29,203 bases of DNA from an uncultured Bacteroides sp. (lineage in GTDB: Bacteria > Bacteroidota > Bacteroidia > Bacteroidales > Bacteroidaceae): the NCBI GenBank assembly GCA_905203765.1, contig CAJKXC010000030.1, forward strand, positions 1-29,203, given 5' to 3'. Both the position numbers and the translations under genes were made by a program. The notes under the pieces were generated by a model. It had not been told where the DNA came from and ran no database searches. It worked only from the letters and a program-made list of their open reading frames with translations. Positions 24,561 to 29,203 of the stretch are shown piece after piece (the first letter of the stretch is position 1; each line of letters opens with the position of its first letter).

Positions 24561-25880
24561 ATGATTACAGATAATAATAAGAAATTGGCACAATGGGCAA
24601 TGGATTTTGCCCTGAAGAACGGTTGCCAGGCAGCTAAGTTGGTGCTATACTCCAACTCCAACGCTTCCTTCGAACTGCGTGATGCGAAGATGGACAAGTT
24701 GCAGCAAGCCTCAGAAAGCGGACTGAGCATCAGTCTGTTTGTAGATGGTAAGTACGGTTCATACTCTACCAACCGTCTGGACAAGAAAGAACTGGAAGGA
24801 TTCATCAGGAACGGCATCGACTCTACCCGCTATCTGGCGGAAGACGAGGCGCGCGTGTTGCCCGATGCTTCCCGCTACTATAAAGGCGGAAAGCCCGATT
24901 TGCAGTTATTCGACAATAAGTTCTACGACATCAACCCCGACGACAAGGTAGCAATAGCCCGTGCGGCTGCCGAAGAGGTGATGGGCAAAGACGAACGCAT
25001 CATCTCCGTAAGCAGTTCCTACAGCGACGGCGAGAACGCTGCCTACCGCCTGACGAGCAACGGCTTCGAAGGCGAATCCAAATCTACCTGGTTCTCCGTA
25101 TATGCCGAAGTGGCGGTGAAGGGTGAGGGCGAGGCACGTCCTTCTTCCTATTGGTACGACTCGGCTTTGTATTATGACCAACTGATGAAGTCCGGTATCG
25201 GCGTGAAGGCGCTGGAACGTGTGTTGCAGAAGTTGGGACAGAAGAAGGCTGCTTCGGGCAAGTACACCATGGTGGTAGACCCGATGAACTCCGGCCAACT
25301 GGTCGATCCGTTGGTGGGTGCGCTCTACGGCTCCGCCCTGCAACAGAAGAACTCGTTCCTGCTGGATAAACTGAATGCGAAGATAGGTTCCGACAAGTTG
25401 AACCTGATGGACGAACCCCATTTGATAGGTGCCAATGGTGCCCGCTACTTCGATAGCGAGGGCGTGGCTACGGAACGCCGCCCGGTATTCGAGAACGGCG
25501 TGCTGAAAACCTACTTCATAGATACTTATAACTCCAAGAAGATGGGAGTGGCGCCTACCATCAATTCGCCTTCCCTGCTGGTATTGCAGCCGGGCAGCAA
25601 AGACCTGGACGGACTGATTGCCGATGTAGAGAAAGGTATCCTGGTTACGGGATTCAACGGCGGTAACAGCAATAGCACCACCGGCGACTTCTCATACGGT
25701 ATCGAAGGGTTCCTGATAGAGAACGGCAAGCTGACGCAGCCGGTGAATGAGATGAACGTGACGGGTAATATGGTTACGCTTTGGTCGTCTTTGGTGGCCA
25801 TTGGCAATGACCCCCGCCTGTCTTCTTCCTGGCGTATCCCTTCGCTGGTATTCGAGGGAGTGGACTTCAGCGGATTGTAA
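24561..25880 (+). CDS. tldE: TldE/PmbA-family protein, partner of TldD
   Basis: The 439-residue protein is homologous in fold to TldD but has no HExxxH motif, as expected for TldE (PmbA), the non-catalytic half of the TldD/E heterodimer. The C-terminal half has the family segments SGQLVDPLVGALYGSAL and GVLKTYFIDTYNSKKMG. The N-terminus (MITDNNKKLAQWAMDF) is hydrophilic with no export signal, so it should stay in the cytoplasm. Its stop codon lies 2 bp from the stop of the convergent acetyltransferase gene, leaving no room for a terminator between the genes. Confidence 0.92.
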   Translation: MITDNNKKLAQWAMDFALKNGCQAAKLVLYSNSNASFELRDAKMDKLQQASESGLSISLFVDGKYGSYSTNRLDKKELEGFIRNGIDSTRYLAEDEARVLPDASRYYKGGKPDLQLFDNKFYDINPDDKVAIARAAAEEVMGKDERIISVSSSYSDGENAAYRLTSNGFEGESKSTWFSVYAEVAVKGEGEARPSSYWYDSALYYDQLMKSGIGVKALERVLQKLGQKKAASGKYTMVVDPMNSGQLVDPLVGALYGSALQQKNSFLLDKLNAKIGSDKLNLMDEPHLIGANGARYFDSEGVATERRPVFENGVLKTYFIDTYNSKKMGVAPTINSPSLLVLQPGSKDLDGLIADVEKGILVTGFNGGNSNSTTGDFSYGIEGFLIENGKLTQPVNEMNVTGNMVTLWSSLVAIGNDPRLSSSWRIPSLVFEGVDFSGL

Positions 25881-25882
25881 CG

Positions 25883-26902
25883 TCAGTTCAGCATCAGGCT
25901 CATGTAGGGCACTGATGATGAAAATACTTTTTCGGTGAGTTCGCCGATTGTAAGTGCCAAGTGACTGCCCGGCAGACGCTTGGCACTATTCATACACATA
26001 CCGTTGTTCAGGTAATAGTAGCCGTTGTTGGCGCTTACCTGTTCGTCGGTCAGTTGGATGTTGAGTTCCAGTTCCGGGTGGGCGGCGGCATAGAGTTGCA
26101 GCACGGCTTTGGCATGGACGATGCGCGCCATGCCGAGGTGCTTCCCGGATTCCCGGTCGGCAGGGGGAGCGAGGACTTCGACGGAAGGAACTTTGAGTTT
26201 GGTGCAGATGCGTTGAAGCAGCAATGAACCCGTTTCGGGAGTATCCGATACTATTTCTCCGATGTACCACTGGTTTCCGCCTGCGGGGTAGGCGATGGCG
26301 AGGGCGGCAATTGTCCCCGCACGGCTCAGCAGATAGATTGCCCCCCGGCTCAGACGTAAGTCGGAGAGGATGACCTGGAAGTCTTTTTCCGTGTGCTGAA
26401 TGCAGCACGGGCGTTCTCTCAGCTTCCGGTTCAGATATTCGTATACATCGGCTTTATACTCATGGACGGTTTTCAGTGTGTAGACTCCTTTGGCAAGCGG
26501 GGCGGCGGGAGATACGAAAGTGATGCTGTTGTAATTGAACACGGCAGCGTAACCCTTGCGGGCATAGTAAGAGAAAAGCCACGGCTCTGCCGGTATCAGG
26601 GTAGATACCGCCACATTATTGTGCAGCATCCGCGCGAATGCCTGCGACAGCAGTTCGTGCATCACGCCCCGGTTGCGGTAATCGGGATGCGTGCAAGCCC
26701 CCGATATATAAGCCGTATTGATTTCTCCACCGCAGAAGGTCATGGGATAAGGCAGCATTTGCAGGGCGGCAATCACCTCTTCGCCACTTTCGATGGCGAT
26801 GTTGACGTCGTTGTTGTAACGCAGCCGGAAGTACATATCAGTGAATTCCTTGCTGTCGTCAAAACAGAGCTTCCACAACTCCTTTACTTTCTCCCGTATC
26901 AT
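25883..26902 (-). CDS. Eis-like GNAT acetyltransferase
   Basis: The 339-residue protein has an N-terminal GNAT domain with the acetyl-CoA motif A (ACTHPDYRNRGVMHELL, about residues 70-87). A second, more divergent GNAT-like half follows, then a C-terminal segment (HLALTIGELTEKVFS) like the sterol-carrier-type domain of Eis proteins. Eis enzymes acetylate amines of aminoglycosides or proteins. The substrate here is unknown, and antibiotic modification should not be assumed. It lies 35 bp downstream of the DUF2156 gene on the same strand, the gap holding TTATCACN octads, so the two form a likely operon. Confidence 0.82.
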   Translation of the reverse strand: MIREKVKELWKLCFDDSKEFTDMYFRLRYNNDVNIAIESGEEVIAALQMLPYPMTFCGGEINTAYISGACTHPDYRNRGVMHELLSQAFARMLHNNVAVSTLIPAEPWLFSYYARKGYAAVFNYNSITFVSPAAPLAKGVYTLKTVHEYKADVYEYLNRKLRERPCCIQHTEKDFQVILSDLRLSRGAIYLLSRAGTIAALAIAYPAGGNQWYIGEIVSDTPETGSLLLQRICTKLKVPSVEVLAPPADRESGKHLGMARIVHAKAVLQLYAAAHPELELNIQLTDEQVSANNGYYYLNNGMCMNSAKRLPGSHLALTIGELTEKVFSSSVPYMSLMLN

Positions 26903-26906
26903 CCTC

Positions 26907-26930
26907 TTATCACTTTATCACCTTATCACT
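26907..26930 (-). repeat. Octad repeats in the GNAT gene leader
   Basis: On the plus strand three in-phase octads TTATCACT, TTATCACC, TTATCACT are followed by a degenerate fourth (TCGTTACT). On the coding strand they read AGTGATAA-type units, each with overlapping TGA and TAA stops. They fill most of the 35-bp gap between the upstream stop codon and the ATG. Confidence 0.75.
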
Positions 26931-26937
26931 TCGTTAC

Positions 26938-27852
26938 TTACCACTTTATCGCCTCTACCGGCTCATCCTTGAGGCAAGCCACGTACTTCTCCAATATGAT
27001 GGCAGGCTGATAGGACAGCTTTGCCTTGCGCAGGCCTTCGATGCCCAGGTCTTCTTCCCGGTTTATATAGATGTATTGTTCGGGAATGTGGTTGGCAAAC
27101 TCGTAGTTAATCATGGCGTATGCCCCGTCGATGCTGGTGTCCGCCTTCTCTACGTGTACGCCGAAGGTGTTCTGGTTGATGGGCATGCCGAAGGTGAAGG
27201 CTGCAATCCGGTCATCCACGTGCAAGATACCGCCCGTCAGACCTAATGCCTCGAAGTTATGGAGAGCGTAAATCAGTGCGCGGCGTTCGTTGCCCGTGCC
27301 TTCGTGCTGGTCGCAGTTGTTGACTTTGCACCATTCGGCTTCCAGGTCGAGGCACTCTTGGATGCGGTCGGGAGTGATGGGGGTGTATTGGTAGTTATAA
27401 GTCCGCTTGAACTTATTGACATGATTTCGTTTCGACTGGAACTTCTTGCCCGAAAGTGTGGCAAGGTCACTGCGCAGATACACATAATCGGCGTAGTCAC
27501 AGTCGGCAGTGAACTGGAACCGGCCGGGCATAAAGGTTTCCAGCTCCGAGCACATCCCGGCGCATATACCCAGCAGGCAGAGGGGCTGACCTTCCCGGTG
27601 GGCATCTTCTCTTAATGCTTCCAGCGCCTTGTTCAAGTCGCCGTTGCCTATGGGCATCATATATACCAGCTCTCCGTCCGCCCAGAACTTCAACAGCAGG
27701 AATCCGTCCTGAACGGCAAACTTGGTATTGTACAGGAAGCGCCAACTGCATAGGTTGGAGAATGAGAGGTCGCAATTCTGCCGCGGACTGTTCTGCGTGT
27801 ATGAGGTAATGAGGTCTTTGTCTTTTAACTCGATATCTTTGAATGGTATCAT
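26938..27852 (-). CDS. DUF2156 protein, phosphatidylglycerol lysyltransferase C-terminal-like
   Basis: The 304-residue protein matches the soluble tandem-GNAT-fold domain found at the C-terminus of MprF, including the segment SGKKFQSKRNHVNKFKR and the later AAFTFGMPINQNTFGVHVEKAD ... YAMINYEFA region. It ends with REEDLGIEGLRKAKLSYQPA. It lacks the membrane flippase part of MprF and any signal peptide, so it is cytoplasmic. MprF domains move amino acids from tRNA to lipids, but stand-alone members have no settled substrate. It probably shares a transcript with the Eis-like gene downstream and has a perfect -7 box at 27886-27893. Confidence 0.85.
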   Translation of the reverse strand: MIPFKDIELKDKDLITSYTQNSPRQNCDLSFSNLCSWRFLYNTKFAVQDGFLLLKFWADGELVYMMPIGNGDLNKALEALREDAHREGQPLCLLGICAGMCSELETFMPGRFQFTADCDYADYVYLRSDLATLSGKKFQSKRNHVNKFKRTYNYQYTPITPDRIQECLDLEAEWCKVNNCDQHEGTGNERRALIYALHNFEALGLTGGILHVDDRIAAFTFGMPINQNTFGVHVEKADTSIDGAYAMINYEFANHIPEQYIYINREEDLGIEGLRKAKLSYQPAIILEKYVACLKDEPVEAIKW

Positions 27853-27885
27853 ACGTTGTTTTTAATTGGTTAGCATAATCAATAA

Positions 27886-27893
27886 CAAAAATA
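27886..27893 (-). promoter_or_regulatory. -7 box of the DUF2156 gene
   Basis: On the minus strand the sequence is TATTTTTG, a perfect TAnnTTTG. It lies in the 52-bp gap downstream of lrgB, 33 bp from the start codon. Confidence 0.55.
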
Positions 27894-27904
27894 GGAAGAT
27901 TTTG

Positions 27905-28600
27905 TTAGAGTAGCCCTAATAATCTTAATATAGTTGGTGTTAATAAAGCTGTGAAGATGCCGTTCAGCGTCAGACCGAGACTGGCAAACGCACCGTACTT
28001 GCCACTGATTTCCATCGCCGTAGAAGTGCCTACCGCATGGGCGGCAGCTCCCAGCGACAATCCCTGTGCCATAGGGCTGCCGATACGGGTCAGCTTCATC
28101 GTCTTGAAACCCAGTATGCCGCCCAGCAGACCGACGCACACCACCACGGCGGCAGTCAGTGAAGGTATTCCGCCCAGCGTCTTCGTCACTTCCATCGCTA
28201 TCGGGGTTGTGACGGACTTCGGCGCCAGGGAATAGATAATTTCATCCGAGGCTCCCATCAGCTTTGCTATCAGCACCACGGATATTACACCGACAATGCA
28301 ACCCGCCAGTTGGGACAGCAGGATGGGCAATAGCTGCTTCTTGATTGTTTCCAGTTGCAGGTAAAGCGGCACTCCCAGCGCCACAACCGCTGGTTTCAGC
28401 CAAAACTCTATCAGGTGTCCCCCTTCGTTGTAAGTCGCGTAGCTGATATGCGCCATCTTCAGGAAGATGATGAGCACGGCGATGGTCAGCAGGATGGGGT
28501 TGAGCAACATGATTCCTGTTTTCTTTTGCAATACTTTGGCTAAGAAGAAAACTCCGAAAGTGATAGCCAGCAAGAAAAATTCGTTCTCCAAGAAGTTCAT
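27905..28600 (-). CDS. lrgB: LrgB-family membrane protein
   Basis: The 231-residue inner-membrane protein has several hydrophobic segments and the LrgB/CidB signatures YSLAPKSVTTPIAMEV and HAVGTSTAME. The start at 28600 is chosen because its ATG overlaps the lrgA stop codon in an ATGA arrangement, a common coupling. The longer frame from 28630 would overlap lrgA by 34 bp and add ten polar residues (MGSSINTQNQ). LrgAB were described as modulators of murein hydrolase activity and cell death in Gram-positive bacteria, and plastid or Bacillus relatives move glycolate or pyruvate. Which role applies here is not shown by sequence. Confidence 0.9.
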   Translation of the reverse strand: MNFLENEFFLLAITFGVFFLAKVLQKKTGIMLLNPILLTIAVLIIFLKMAHISYATYNEGGHLIEFWLKPAVVALGVPLYLQLETIKKQLLPILLSQLAGCIVGVISVVLIAKLMGASDEIIYSLAPKSVTTPIAMEVTKTLGGIPSLTAAVVVCVGLLGGILGFKTMKLTRIGSPMAQGLSLGAAAHAVGTSTAMEISGKYGAFASLGLTLNGIFTALLTPTILRLLGLL

Positions 28601-28935
28601 TTGATTCTGCGTGTTAATTGATGAACCCATCCGGTGACCACAATCACCAGCAGGGTACTGAGTAATGAAGCAATGACGATAGGCCAGAACTGGGCGGCAA
28701 TGATGTCAAAATAGAGCATCAGCGCCACGCCGGGCGGCACAAAGAAGAAGCCCAGGTTGGCAACCAGGAAGTCGGACATGCCCTGTACCCAGTGCAACTT
28801 TATCCAACCCAATTTCAAGAAAAGGGTGAGCAACAGCATACCGATGATGCTGGAAGGCAGTTTGATGCCCGTAAAGAAAACAATCAGTTCTCCCAGGGCT
28901 AAACATCCGAAGAGGATGGCGCATTGACGAATCAT
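28597..28935 (-). CDS. lrgA: LrgA/CidA-family membrane protein
   Basis: The 112-residue protein has four membrane segments and the family signature KLPSSIIGMLLL (residues about 25-36), with the later VANLGFFFVPPGVALM segment conserved in holin-like CidA/LrgA. It forms a translationally coupled pair with lrgB (ATGA overlap). The leader carries a perfect -7 box and two direct repeats, which suggests dedicated regulation, but no lytSR-type regulator gene lies in the window. Confidence 0.9.
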   Translation of the reverse strand: MIRQCAILFGCLALGELIVFFTGIKLPSSIIGMLLLTLFLKLGWIKLHWVQGMSDFLVANLGFFFVPPGVALMLYFDIIAAQFWPIVIASLLSTLLVIVVTGWVHQLTRRIK

Positions 28936-28958
28936 ACTTATTATACCTTATATATATG

Positions 28959-28989
28959 TTGAAAACCGCATTTATCCATTGAAAACCGC
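28959..28989 (-). repeat. Direct repeat pair in the lrgA leader
   Basis: TTGAAAACCGC occurs exactly twice, at 28959-28969 and 28979-28989, 20 bp apart start to start. On the coding strand it reads GCGGTTTTCAA. The upstream copy overlaps the expected transcription start about 7 bp from the -7 box, a position that suits a repressor or a regulator binding direct repeats. Confidence 0.75.
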
Positions 28990-28991
28990 CG

Positions 28992-28999
28992 CAAAGTTA
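28992..28999 (-). promoter_or_regulatory. -7 box of lrgAB
   Basis: On the minus strand the sequence is TAACTTTG, a perfect TAnnTTTG, 57 bp upstream of the lrgA ATG. No TTTG lies at -33, so an activator may be needed. Confidence 0.55.
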
Positions 29000-29075
29000 G
29001 GTATTCTCCCTATTGCTTGTTCCGCTTGCGGTTAATATTTTTGCCTTTTCTGCCATTTGAATAGAGTTTCATTTG

Positions 29076-29104
29076 GTTCCGACTTTTGGAACTGAAAGTT
29101 TCAG
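29076..29104. repeat. Two inverted repeats near the right edge
   Basis: GTTCC (29076-29080) pairs with GGAAC (29088-29092) around a 7-nt loop. It is directly followed by the interrupted palindrome CTGAAAGTTTCAG (29092-29104). An alternative fold pairs TTTCA upstream with TGAAA. There is no T-run, so these look more like operator sites than terminators. Confidence 0.45.
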
Positions 29105-29129
29105 AATGGAAAACAATGTATTTTGATAT

Positions 29130-29162
29130 AACTCTCTGAAGATAAAGTAAATATAGAGAGTT
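29130..29162. repeat. Inverted repeat AACTCTCT / AGAGAGTT
   Basis: Perfect 8-bp arms at 29130-29137 and 29155-29162 are separated by 17 bp. No gene is recognisable between lrgA and the right edge (28936-29203) on either strand. Confidence 0.45.
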
Positions 29163-29203
29163 TAAAAGATGCAGGTAACGATTTGGTGATGGAAGTCCTG
29201 CTT

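Noticed and set aside
25892..25917. Terminator between tldE and the GNAT gene
   Set aside because: CATCAG/CTGATG gives only a 6-bp stem inside the GNAT coding end and is not followed by a T-run.
28999..29203. Minus-strand open frame running in from the right edge
   Set aside because: It stays open for about 65 codons but has no recognisable domain, is low in complexity and crosses the inverted repeats; a partial gene cannot be supported.

Overview
The window reads as chromosomal DNA of a gut-type Bacteroides or close relative (Bacteroidales). The evidence is a SusC/SusD outer-membrane pair, a second TonB-dependent-receptor-like protein, a periplasmic-TPR sensor kinase, and many start regions that lack Shine-Dalgarno sites but carry the Bacteroides -7 box TAnnTTTG. 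Species cannot be named from sequence alone. No rRNA, tRNA, CRISPR array, insertion sequence or phage gene was found.

Left part (1-7.5 kb), AT-richer: a BadF/BcrA-type sugar kinase (minus), a 418-bp intergenic stretch with a possible 41-codon ORF, a susC-susD pair closed by a strong hairpin terminator, and a small exported protein of unknown function. The susCD pair has no enzyme or regulator gene beside it.

Middle (7.5-21 kb), mostly housekeeping: asd (minus) with a repeat-built leader; an apparent operon of a CPA2 cation/proton antiporter with a universal-stress-like tail, tcdA and a LolD-like ABC ATPase; a stand-alone outer-membrane beta-barrel protein (minus); a neurotransmitter:sodium-symporter family transporter plus a membrane-anchored helix-hairpin-helix protein (minus); a VanZ-like protein; murF (minus); and an orphan TPR sensor histidine kinase (minus).

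Right part (21-29.2 kb): folP and the diadenylate cyclase gene cdaA, then a 22-bp tandem repeat array, then a tldD/tldE protease pair. Converging on these are an Eis-like GNAT acetyltransferase, a DUF2156 (MprF C-terminal-like) protein and lrgAB, all on the minus strand.

The strongest unexplained structure is not protein-coding. Several intergenic leaders (asd, cdaA, tldD, tldE, GNAT gene) are built of degenerate 7- or 8-bp direct repeats ending close to the start codon, and a 6 x 22-bp array of small palindromes lies between cdaA and tldD. TldD also carries a twin-arginine-like signal whereas its partner TldE carries none. Four start sites were moved inward from the longest open frame (6794, 14647, 21119, 28600).
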